Shown here: one piece after another, positions 17,533 through 23,170 of the stretch
Layout: each line of letters opens with the position of its first letter
Position numbering within the stretch: position 1 is the stretch's first letter
Origin: a virus
Strand: one strand, 5' to 3'
IMG/VR virus record: IMGVR_UViG_3300007344_000080
Coordinates: 1-37,885 of that record
Length of the DNA stretch: 37,885 nucleotides
Program-made: the position numbers and the translations under genes
The notes under the pieces: generated by a model
What the model was told of the DNA's origin: nothing
The model's database searches: none
Seen by the model: only the letters and a program-made list of their open reading frames with translations

Positions 17533-17988
17533 TCAGCTATTACATAAAATGATAAGCGGAACTTTAGGTCCAAGTGTATTAACTAATGTGCCGATAATAA
17601 CAAACAAAACACCAGAGCCTTCATCTATAGCGCATTTATAGAGGGCATATCTGAAATCGCGATCTTGTAGTTGTTCATCTAGTGTTTTCCTTGCTGAAGG
17701 CGAAATATATTTGGAGCTAGCAAGTTGCTTAGTAGTTTCAAGGTTTTTCAAAAAACTATGTTTTATAGTAAGAATAAGGCCAAGAACAGATATTATAGAA
17801 CCAGCTATTGGTAAATAAGATGAGCTTTTGATATAAGAATCAATAAAATATGAAATTAAGATAAGAAAAAATGCTATCCAAAAAACTCTTTCAACATGAG
17901 CAACTGGCCACATTATTTTGTGGAGGTACTTCAGTCTTTTTGGCATATCATTTATTGCATCATCATTTGGGTTTTTATCAGTAGACAT
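17533..17988 (-). CDS. Small membrane protein, possible exclusion moron
   Basis: A 151-residue protein on the opposite strand to the late genes, convergent with the J-like gene and only nine bases from it. Three hydrophobic segments: VFWIAFFLILISYFIDSYI (about residues 34-52), YLPIAGSIISVLGLILTI (58-75), and VLFVIIGTLVNTLGPKVPLIIL near the C-terminus. The middle is a soluble, charged stretch. Independent, reversed, membrane-protein genes after the tail block are typical lysogenic-conversion genes (surface or superinfection exclusion), but no family is recognised. GGAG lies about ten bases before the ATG. Confidence 0.65.
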   Translation of the reverse strand: MSTDKNPNDDAINDMPKRLKYLHKIMWPVAHVERVFWIAFFLILISYFIDSYIKSSSYLPIAGSIISVLGLILTIKHSFLKNLETTKQLASSKYISPSARKTLDEQLQDRDFRYALYKCAIDEGSGVLFVIIGTLVNTLGPKVPLIILCNS

Positions 17989-18072
17989 CTTAATTTAGCT
18001 CCAAACCTCCATTTTTAAGTAAGAAGATAATTTCATAAGTTTTTTAATTTGTATAGCTTAGGGCTGTGAGAT

Positions 18073-18107
18073 TTGAAAGTATTACACTATACTGTATATA
18101 TGTACAG
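18073..18107 (+). promoter_or_regulatory. Promoter with LexA (SOS) box
   Basis: LexA box CTGTATATATGTACAG (18092-18107), matching the gammaproteobacterial consensus CTGT-N8-ACAG exactly in both arms. It covers the -10 TATATA (18095-18100) of a promoter whose -35 is TTGAAA (18073-18078, 16-base spacer). Expected start near 18107, 20 bases before the umuD-like ATG. Transcription should be SOS-inducible and controlled by host LexA. Confidence 0.88.
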
Positions 18108-18126
18108 TTAACTGGTTTTGTTACTT

Positions 18127-18537
18127 ATGTTTGTTATCCCAATTTATATCGAAGCCGGTATTACAGGTTTTGAATCTCCAGCAGCTCAATACAAAGAACT
18201 TGGCCTATCACTTGATCAGCTCTTGATTAAGCATCCAGATGCTACTTTTATAGGCATGGCCTCAGGGCAGTCTATGCAGGGGGTAGGTATTTTTGATGGT
18301 GACTTACTATTAGTTGATAGAGCTGTTGATGCGAGTAATGGAGATATTGTTGTTGCGAGTTACAATGGTTGCTTTGTATGTAAGATCATAGATAAAGATA
18401 ACCGGTTGCTGTTATCAGCCTCTGATGAGTTTAAACCTGTTTATGTTTCACCAGAGGATGATTTCTGTTTAGAAGGGGTTGTAACAAGGAGTATCAGACT
18501 TCATAAGCCCTGTTCAGAATTTACACATAGTGCTTAA
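18127..18537 (+). CDS. UmuD-like S24 self-cleaving protein (orphan)
   Basis: A 136-residue UmuD homologue. The cleavage site is Ala10-Gly11 in IEAGITGFESPAA, the nucleophile Ser49 in SGQSM and the base Lys86 in FVCKI; the Ser-Lys distance of 37 equals that in E. coli UmuD. After RecA-stimulated self-cleavage such proteins act with UmuC in error-prone synthesis, but no umuC follows here, so it must use host UmuC or have another role. Phage P1 humD is a known phage orphan, but it encodes only the already-processed form, whereas this one keeps its cleavage site. TTG three codons upstream is a weaker start; no clear ribosome site for either. Confidence 0.92.
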   Translation: MFVIPIYIEAGITGFESPAAQYKELGLSLDQLLIKHPDATFIGMASGQSMQGVGIFDGDLLLVDRAVDASNGDIVVASYNGCFVCKIIDKDNRLLLSASDEFKPVYVSPEDDFCLEGVVTRSIRLHKPCSEFTHSA

Positions 18538-18646
18538 ATGTTTGCTAATGAATAGCAAAGTGAATCACTAAGAGTTGAGTTTATTTGTAGTAGCTATTTT
18601 TAATGTTTCAATAAGATTAATAGAGAAACAATCAAAGGAGATAAAT

Positions 18647-18934
18647 GTGAAATATCCAACAGAATACCGTATTGAAATTTATTTGGACTCGTTTAGTAAT
18701 GATCCAATCGCAAGTTTCTGTTCAACAACACCATTTATGGTGATGCAGTTGGGTGATGAAATAGATCCTTTTGCGTGGTCAGGTGGAAATGATGAAAGTT
18801 ATGCAAATTCTGGCGAAGTTTTAAAAGGCCACGCTCTCGAAGTTATTAAGATTCGCCATTTAATGATGGTAACTAATAACAAAACAATCCAAAGTATAAG
18901 TGTTAAGGTTAAAGCGGTTAAGTATAGTAATTAA
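18647..18934 (+). CDS. Unknown protein in SOS cassette
   Basis: A 95-residue protein with no recognised family. GTG 18647 is chosen because AAGGAG (18635-18640) sits six bases before it, while the upstream TTG has no ribosome site. The protein starts VKYPTEYRIEIYLDSFSND and has beta-type alternation at both ends with FMVMQLGDEIDPFAW in the middle, so it is probably a small beta protein. It lies 109 bases after the UmuD-like gene and 27 bases before the HEPN gene on the same strand, suggesting co-transcription from the LexA-boxed promoter. Confidence 0.6.
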   Translation: MKYPTEYRIEIYLDSFSNDPIASFCSTTPFMVMQLGDEIDPFAWSGGNDESYANSGEVLKGHALEVIKIRHLMMVTNNKTIQSISVKVKAVKYSN

Positions 18935-18961
18935 CTTAAATCCTTTAAAAGTAGATAGTTT

Positions 18962-19645
18962 ATGATAAATAATCCCGATGAAGATGATAGCTTGTCATTA
19001 GAGCTAGAGAACTCGATGTTAGAGTTAGAGAGCATAGACAATCGTCTTAATGAGACTTTTGATGAAGGGTTTGAGTGGTTGGATATTTTAAATGAGCTTT
19101 CAGATAAGCTGGAAGTATTCAATCAAAATATGGAATCGTTAAATCAGGGTATCACTAATGCCTATAAACAAAAGAATAGCTATTTTTTGAATGGGGTTTT
19201 GTTAGTAGGTGTTATTTCAGCATATGAAAGCTTTGTGCATGAGTTTTTTAATTTATGTTGTTCAAAGCAAACTTATATAGCAAATGCTTTAAAGAATGTA
19301 GATAGGTTAGAGAATAAAGATAGAAACCATCTAAGATTAAAAGCTCAAGTATCTGAAGAGGATTTAAGTAATCGACTCAGAAAAGCTACTTTACATGATC
19401 CAATTCAAATAGCTAATATCTCTCGTATACTATTTGGCCTTAAAATGCCTGTCTTAGAAAAAGAATATAATGAAAAGTTGTTAAAAATAAGAAATTTATT
19501 TACTCATAATGGTGGTCTATTAGATGGCAAGCCTATCAATATGACTACAGAGTATGTCACTCATGCTTACGAACTAATTTATGAGCTAATAAATGCTTAT
19601 GTATATACGATTAAGAAAGATGCTGATGAGTTTTTGACTCAGTAA
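18962..19645 (+). CDS. HEPN-domain protein, putative RNase / defence
   Basis: A 227-residue, almost wholly helical protein. The C-terminal half has the HEPN signature RNLFTH (Arg177-x4-His182, followed by NGG), the catalytic motif of HEPN ribonucleases. The helix GVISAYESFVHEFFNLC (about residues 83-99) is the partner helix of MAE_28990-like HEPN proteins. The first 70 residues are acidic and coiled-coil-like. Proteins of this group occur in defence islands and toxin systems, so an abortive-infection role is possible but unproven. No strong ribosome site. A bidirectional terminator follows 28 bases after the stop. Confidence 0.78.
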   Translation: MINNPDEDDSLSLELENSMLELESIDNRLNETFDEGFEWLDILNELSDKLEVFNQNMESLNQGITNAYKQKNSYFLNGVLLVGVISAYESFVHEFFNLCCSKQTYIANALKNVDRLENKDRNHLRLKAQVSEEDLSNRLRKATLHDPIQIANISRILFGLKMPVLEKEYNEKLLKIRNLFTHNGGLLDGKPINMTTEYVTHAYELIYELINAYVYTIKKDADEFLTQ

Positions 19646-19673
19646 TAGATTCTTTGTAATTGCTATTTAGTAA

Positions 19674-19695
19674 CCCGCTAATATAGCGGGCTTTT
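19674..19695. terminator. Bidirectional intrinsic terminator
   Basis: Seven-bp stem CCCGCTA / TAGCGGG (19674-19680 / 19684-19690) with a 3-base loop, followed by CTTTT. It sits between the HEPN gene and the convergent small gene, whose last codons run into it. Confidence 0.65.
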
Positions 19696-19890
19696 AGATA
19701 CTGAAATTGTCCTCACGCTTCGTTTTATCTTTTCTATATTCTCAGCTAGCACCCATAGCATGCCTGCGAGGGTATCTTTATCCATTGCCTCAAAGTGGTC
19801 TTCAATACACAGTGTATTGATTGCTGCTTCTGCCTGGTAAATATTTTTATCTAGTTCGTTTTTTAGTTGTAGCGCTTTGTTGTTTTGCAT
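19678..19890 (-). CDS. Small acidic/helical protein, unknown
   Basis: A 70-residue protein reading MQNNKALQLKNELDKNIYQ and on, helical throughout, with a DHFEAMDKDTLAGMLWVLAENIEKIK segment. The frame is open for 13 more codons upstream, but ATG 19890 has AGGGA seven bases before it and is preferred. It runs opposite to the SOS cassette and diverges from the HTH-ParA-like gene, sharing its 140-base upstream region. No family recognised; a regulator partner or host-takeover peptide are possibilities. Confidence 0.6.
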   Translation of the reverse strand: MQNNKALQLKNELDKNIYQAEAAINTLCIEDHFEAMDKDTLAGMLWVLAENIEKIKRSVRTISVSKSPLY

Positions 19891-19959
19891 TTGGTATTCC
19901 CTGCTGTTTTCGTTGAGGTAAAGATACAAGTGATTTTGTAAGGTAAAAAGTGAAAAGAT

Positions 19960-20026
19960 TTACGTCCTATGGTACAAATTACGTCCTAAGATTCGTATTT
20001 GGCTGTTCTCAGATTAAAAGGACGTA
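19960..20026 (+). promoter_or_regulatory. Operator-like ACGTCC repeats before HTH-ParA gene
   Basis: TTACGTCCTA occurs twice as direct repeats 19 bp apart (19960-19969, 19979-19988). The inverted half-site AGGACGTA (20019-20026) overlaps the ribosome-binding site AAGGA. Two direct and one inverted copy in 67 bp, directly before a gene with an N-terminal HTH, suggest an autoregulatory operator. Confidence 0.65.
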
Positions 20027-20030
20027 GCAA

Positions 20031-21044
20031 ATGAACCAAATAACACCAGAAAACTTAAGAGGTTTGCGTAAAAAATTAGGGTTATCAAATCAACAAGCAG
20101 CCGATAGTGTTTATAAGAACCTAAGGTTATGGCAAAGATACGAAGCTCCGTTATCAGCAAGTAGCAGTTTGAGAATACCCCCAGCGACTTTAGAACTATT
20201 CTGTTTGACACCAAATAAACAGGGCAAACTTGGTAAATTAGTTAGTTTTTATGGCGGCCAAGGAGGTGCAGGGCATACTCTGCTTACTATTGATATAAGT
20301 ATTGCCCTGATGGCAGATGGGTATGAGGTTTTAGTAATATCGGACCGAAATGGAAGTGCTTTATATAGCGAGATGTCAATTCAGCATAACTATCCATTCC
20401 CAAGAACGACCCAAGTTGAAGAACCAAGTAATATGAGGTTCGCAATTCATTTGAATCCTCCTTACCCTTCGTCTCCAAAATCAGTAAAACCTATCATAGA
20501 AAATTACGATTTCGTATTCTTAGATATTAACCGCACGCTTGCGATGGATTATTTTGATGAACTTGAACCGGACTTGATTATAGCTCCAGCTAAAATTAAT
20601 GAAGACAATATTCGCAACAGAACGGCTTTCAATAATATTAATAATTTATCCAGCAGGTTGGCAGAACAAAAAAATGTTAAGACAAAACTCGCCTTGTTGA
20701 TGGTTGCTGTGTCAACAGACTATGCGTTTAGTCCTAGTTATCATGGTTTGTTAGATGAAAATGCAGATGATTATGAGGAGGTGAGAGATTATTTTTATCA
20801 TCAGCAAGAAAAAGATCAACAGGACCAAGAAGAAATTTTAGAGTTATTTAATACGTTGGGGAAGCATGCCAATGTTCAATTTATGAATAGCTATACATCA
20901 GATGCATATGATAATTATCGGGAAAGATATGCTAAGGGGTATAGTATATTTCATAAAGCACCCAACTCACTTCCAGCTCATGAATTACGAAGTGTAAAGA
21001 ATGAAATGTTAAGGATTTTAAGTATACCGGATAAAAGTTTATAA
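20031..21044 (+). CDS. HTH-ParA-like fusion with degenerate P-loop
   Basis: A 337-residue two-domain protein. Residues 1-40 form a phage-type helix-turn-helix (ENLRGLRKKLGLSNQQAADS...LRLWQRYE). From about residue 68 it is ParA/MinD-like: LVSFYGGQGGAGHTLLTIDIS carries the deviant P-loop, then VLVISDRNG (switch-like Asp105), then YDFVFLDINR. Canonical KGGxGKT is changed to QGGAGHT: both the signature Lys (position 77) and the P-loop Lys (position 82) are missing, so ATP use is doubtful. Related HTH-ParA fusions sit near phage and island attachment sites. Repeats upstream suggest self-repression. A DNA-bound regulator or maintenance protein is likely; partition is not shown because no parB partner adjoins. 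Confidence 0.75.
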   Translation: MNQITPENLRGLRKKLGLSNQQAADSVYKNLRLWQRYEAPLSASSSLRIPPATLELFCLTPNKQGKLGKLVSFYGGQGGAGHTLLTIDISIALMADGYEVLVISDRNGSALYSEMSIQHNYPFPRTTQVEEPSNMRFAIHLNPPYPSSPKSVKPIIENYDFVFLDINRTLAMDYFDELEPDLIIAPAKINEDNIRNRTAFNNINNLSSRLAEQKNVKTKLALLMVAVSTDYAFSPSYHGLLDENADDYEEVRDYFYHQQEKDQQDQEEILELFNTLGKHANVQFMNSYTSDAYDNYRERYAKGYSIFHKAPNSLPAHELRSVKNEMLRILSIPDKSL

Positions 21045-21122
21045 ATTGATCCGTCTTACACTTTATATAAATTAGTTTTTAAATTAGTATGATTTTCGTA
21101 CATAAAACTTAAGGAGAGAGAT

Positions 21123-21377
21123 ATGCACGATCAACTATTTGAAGCGCTGAGATGTTGGGCTCGAAAACCAACCTGGTTTACTGGTCACCCGAGTGATGAA
21201 AGTAATTTCAAGTTAGCGGTATCCAATGTAAAAAACTTACCATTTACACCCACAAAAGATGAGATTTATGAAGCTATTTTAGAACATCAAAAAGATGCTC
21301 CCGCTGTTCTAGATACACCAAAAGATATAAGACCTCAAGCTGAACAGTTCGCTATAAAAATAGCTAAGAAGCTTTAG
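21123..21377 (+). CDS. Small unknown protein beside attP
   Basis: An 84-residue protein, start fixed by a very strong AAGGAG five bases from ATG. It is aromatic-rich at the N-terminus (RCWARKPTWFTGHPSDESNFKLAV) and helical and charged in the second half (DEIYEAILEHQKDAP...AEQFAIKIAKKL). It follows the HTH-ParA gene by 78 bases and ends 12 bases before the first attP repeat. No family recognised. The position, next to attP and far from int, is that of genes at the distal end of a prophage. Confidence 0.65.
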   Translation: MHDQLFEALRCWARKPTWFTGHPSDESNFKLAVSNVKNLPFTPTKDEIYEAILEHQKDAPAVLDTPKDIRPQAEQFAIKIAKKL

Positions 21378-21491
21378 TCCAAAGCGCAGTTTTGGATCTA
21401 TTTTGGATCAGTTTGATAAATAAAAGAGACTACACCAGACCTCAACGGCATAGTAAATAATACCCCTGTGTAGTCTGAATATATTCTATCA

Positions 21492-21518
21492 GGGGTTCAA
21501 ATCCCCCCAGCTCCACCA
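21492..21518 (+). other. attP core: 3' end of ssrA (tmRNA)
   Basis: GGGGTTCAAATCCCCCC followed by AGCTCCACCA is the T-arm and acceptor 3' end of gammaproteobacterial tmRNA, including the encoded CCA. Bases left of 21492 do not continue the tmRNA (the fifth T-stem base is A rather than G, and the upstream tRNA-like domain is missing), so this is a phage-borne restoring fragment and not a broken gene. Integration would swap it for the host 3' end and keep tmRNA intact. Confidence 0.88.
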
Positions 21519-21521
21519 TTA

Positions 21522-21556
21522 AAAACCCTTGTAATTCAATGAGTTACGAGGGTTTT
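21522..21556 (+). terminator. Terminator after the ssrA fragment
   Basis: Thirteen-bp stem AAAACCCTTGTAA / TTACGAGGGTTTT (21522-21534 / 21544-21556, one G-T pair) ending in TTTTCTCTTT. It is placed where a tmRNA gene terminator belongs, three bases after the CCA end, so the phage would provide both the 3' end and the terminator of the host tmRNA after integration. Confidence 0.85.
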
Positions 21557-21735
21557 CTCTTTCTAGTGGATCCGTATTGGATCAATTTCATAATTTCCCA
21601 CCTCATAACACCCATTGAGTTAAATGTTTGTATTAAAATTTAGTAATACTAAAGTTTGTTGATGTTTATCATTTTAATGTGGTTCAACTTACTGCATAAT
21701 CTTTTTCGGAAGTTTTAAAACAACAAAGGGATATC

Positions 21736-22236
21736 ATGAAAAAATCAATTCTAAAAACTGCATTATTCGTCAGCGTATTATCAGTTATAGCTGGTTGTCA
21801 AACTACATCTACAGTATACAAGCCTGTAGAAGTAACTGAAGTTGTGAACATTCCAGGTCAAAGCCAAGAAGAAATATACAATAAAACTCGTCAATGGTTT
21901 TCACAGTATTTTGTTTCTGGTGAGTCTGTTGTTGATTACGAAGATCCAAAAGCAGGCACTATTATTGGTAATGGTATTGCTGATAATGGCACCGATTTTA
22001 TGGGCATCATTCGATATAGCTTTAAATATAATGTTCGAATTGATACCAAAGATGGTAGATTTCGTGCTATAACAAAAATTGTTGAGCATACAAATACAGA
22101 CACTAGTAAAAGTTACACTGCTTCTTATGTAACCGATGAGAGAAGTGCAGCAGCCGAGCAAAAAGTAAAAGAAATTGTTAGTAACATAGAGAGTTATGTA
22201 ACAAGTGAAAGGCATGATTCTAAATCTAGTTGGTAG
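21736..22236 (+). CDS. Lipoprotein, DUF4468-like
   Basis: A 166-residue exported lipoprotein: signal KKSILKTALFVSVLSV, lipobox IAGC with Cys21. The mature part resembles the DUF4468 (TBP-like fold) family: SQEEIYNKTRQWFSQYFVSGESVVDYEDPKAGTIIGNGI, then YSFKYNVRIDTKDGRFRA, then a helix. These are usually chromosomal periplasmic lipoproteins of unknown function, so this looks like a host-derived lysogenic-conversion gene. It lies on the integrase side of attP, with its own 180-base upstream region and a terminator, and is oriented against the neighbouring antirepressor. Confidence 0.82.
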   Translation: MKKSILKTALFVSVLSVIAGCQTTSTVYKPVEVTEVVNIPGQSQEEIYNKTRQWFSQYFVSGESVVDYEDPKAGTIIGNGIADNGTDFMGIIRYSFKYNVRIDTKDGRFRAITKIVEHTNTDTSKSYTASYVTDERSAAAEQKVKEIVSNIESYVTSERHDSKSSW

Positions 22237-22249
22237 CGAAACTTAAATA

Positions 22250-22275
22250 AAACCCGCTTAATTAGCGGGTTTTTT
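22250..22275. terminator. Bidirectional terminator between lipoprotein and KilA-N gene
   Basis: Nine-bp stem AAACCCGCT / AGCGGGTTT (22250-22258 / 22264-22272) with loop TAATT, flanked by A's on the left and six T's on the right. It serves the plus-strand lipoprotein gene and the convergent antirepressor gene. Confidence 0.88.
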
Positions 22276-22280
22276 ATGCC

Positions 22281-22883
22281 TTAGTATTTATGGATTAGCG
22301 GGCTAAGTTTTTCGTTGGCGGCTTTGGCTATTTCGAGTAGCTGATAGGGCTGTATTGCCATACTCTCGCGGATGACGTTGGGTAGTTTATCGAATGATGT
22401 CACCATATCATCAAGTGCAAGCGCTTGGGTTCGGGTTGTTTGGCCGTTTTCTATGGTGAGTAAAATTCGTTGGTAGTCGAGAGGGGCGGGTGCTTTGGCG
22501 ATGGCCATTTGTTGCTGGGCGTCAAATGCGCGGATCACTTGTAAGTGAAATTGTGGGCTTATCCACATGGCGTATGCGTAAACCAGTTCTTTGCATACCC
22601 AAGTTCCTGAGTTTCTACCACCTCGCTTGGTCCTAAGCGGTTTGGAACACTCCTTATTGCTATCCAAATTCTTAAACCCGTAATCTCGGGATTGAGATAC
22701 TTCACCAATATACATCGTATTGCTTTGCTCTATTTCAGTTATTAAATTTTGAGTTTGCTCAATACTGAGGAAGTAATTAGGTTGATGCTTTTTTTCTGAA
22801 CCGGCAGCACGATGAAGATCATTTAGAGAATATAACCCGTCTTGTAGACGAATTTTATTTGATAAGATAAATAGATTAGTCAT
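22281..22883 (-). CDS. KilA-N domain antirepressor
   Basis: A 200-residue protein whose residues 5-121 form a KilA-N DNA-binding domain: GLYSLNDLHRAAG, then HQPNYFLSIEQTQNLI, then GTWVCKELVYAYAMWISPQFHLQVIRAFD, which is the diagnostic end of the domain. The C-terminal 80 residues are helical. Such proteins act as phage antirepressors that inactivate CI and trigger lytic growth. AGGAG six bases before ATG 22883 is a strong ribosome site, but it overlaps the target of an upstream C4-like antisense RNA, so translation is probably held off in the lysogen. Transcribed from a promoter just after int. Confidence 0.88.
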   Translation of the reverse strand: MTNLFILSNKIRLQDGLYSLNDLHRAAGSEKKHQPNYFLSIEQTQNLITEIEQSNTMYIGEVSQSRDYGFKNLDSNKECSKPLRTKRGGRNSGTWVCKELVYAYAMWISPQFHLQVIRAFDAQQQMAIAKAPAPLDYQRILLTIENGQTTRTQALALDDMVTSFDKLPNVIRESMAIQPYQLLEIAKAANEKLSPLIHKY

Positions 22884-22889
22884 TGCTGA

Positions 22890-22934
22890 CTCCTGTTGAA
22901 TAGTGATTTAACATCACCACCAAAGTCGTCAAAC
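22890..22934 (-). promoter_or_regulatory. C4 target sites b2 and a2 over the antirepressor RBS
   Basis: On the minus strand GTTTGACGAC (b2, 22934-22925) and TTCAACAG (a2, 22900-22893), the latter sharing two bases with the ribosome site AGGAG (22894-22890). Both are complementary to loops of the RNA encoded at 22941-23017: eight contiguous bp for a2 and seven for b2. Binding would cover the antirepressor start. Confidence 0.75.
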
Positions 22935-22940
22935 AGATGG

Positions 22941-23017
22941 TGGTGACGCGAGCAGGGTTGACGAACCGGCTTCAACAGATACCGGCAGACCCGAAGATCT
23001 CCCCACCCGCGCCACCA
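22941..23017 (-). ncRNA. c4: C4-type antisense RNA
   Basis: A 77-base element that folds as minus-strand RNA. Outer stem of ten bp, one G-U (23017-23008 with 22950-22941: UGGUGGCGCG / CGCGUCACCA). Inside, GGGU / ACCC (22992-22989 / 22958-22955) encloses CCGG / CCGG (22985-22982 / 22969-22966) with a 12-base loop carrying CUGUUGAA, the exact complement of UUCAACAG at the antirepressor RBS. A second stretch UUCGUCAA is complementary to UUGACGA in the b sites. Size, order and two complementary motifs match the C4 RNAs of phages P1 and P7, which repress ant translation. Confidence 0.8.
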
Positions 23018-23044
23018 TAATGCAGGTACGCGAATGCGCTGACA

Positions 23045-23076
23045 CAAAAAAACACGCAAATACTCAGAGGCGTGTT
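23045..23076 (-). terminator. Intrinsic terminator upstream of C4
   Basis: Read on the minus strand: AACACGC / GCGTGTT (23076-23070 / 23057-23051) with a 12-base loop, then seven T's (23052-23046). It lies downstream of the int stop and between the a1/b1 sites and the C4 element. It could end integrase transcripts or act as an attenuator for the antirepressor transcript. Confidence 0.7.
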
Positions 23077-23084
23077 TCGTGTCT

Positions 23085-23110
23085 CTGTTGAACTTTTCAG
23101 GTCGTCAAAC
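23085..23110 (-). promoter_or_regulatory. Upstream C4-complementary sites a1 and b1
   Basis: Exact second copies of the a and b target sequences: GTTTGACGAC at 23110-23101 and TTCAACAG at 23092-23085 on the minus strand, in the same order as b2 and a2. P1 and P7 immI regions likewise carry duplicated a1/b1 and a2/b2 sites around c4. They may titrate C4 or let it act on the leader. Confidence 0.65.
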
Positions 23111-23139
23111 CCGATACCAGATTTTGCTGGTAAGGCCTA

Positions 23140-23168
23140 AGTATGTGCTCAGAGACTTTTAATGTCAA
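23140..23168 (-). promoter_or_regulatory. Promoter for C4-antirepressor transcript
   Basis: Minus strand: perfect -35 TTGACA (23168-23163), 17-base spacer, -10 CATACT (23145-23140, four of six consensus bases). The -35 overlaps the end region of int. The predicted start near 23133 lies just before the b1/a1 sites. Confidence 0.7.
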
Positions 23169-23170
23169 CT

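Larger units (their letters stand above)
21390..21584. other. attP region with paired arm-type repeats
   Basis: The 358-base gap between the small gene ending at 21377 and the lipoprotein gene holds the attachment site. TGGATC occurs as two direct pairs, each spaced 11 bp (about one helical turn): 21393 and 21404 on the left, 21567 and 21578 on the right. Between them is the ssrA core. This geometry matches integrase arm sites (P and P'). A 9-bp inverted repeat AGACTACAC / GTGTAGTCT (21427-21435 / 21468-21476) lies just left of the core. Confidence 0.75.

Noticed and set aside
20031-21377. Plasmid-type parAB partition locus (phage-plasmid)
   Set aside because: No ParB or centromere-like gene follows, the P-loop is degenerate, and a full integrase/attP system is present.
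21420-21518. Broken tmRNA or tRNA gene
   Set aside because: Only the T-arm and acceptor 3' side match. No tag-reading frame or 5' domain is present, so it is an attachment core, not a pseudogene.
21901-22215. Minus-strand frame of 104 codons opposite the lipoprotein
   Set aside because: Shadow of a lipoprotein with clear signal peptide and lipobox; the frame has no ribosome site.
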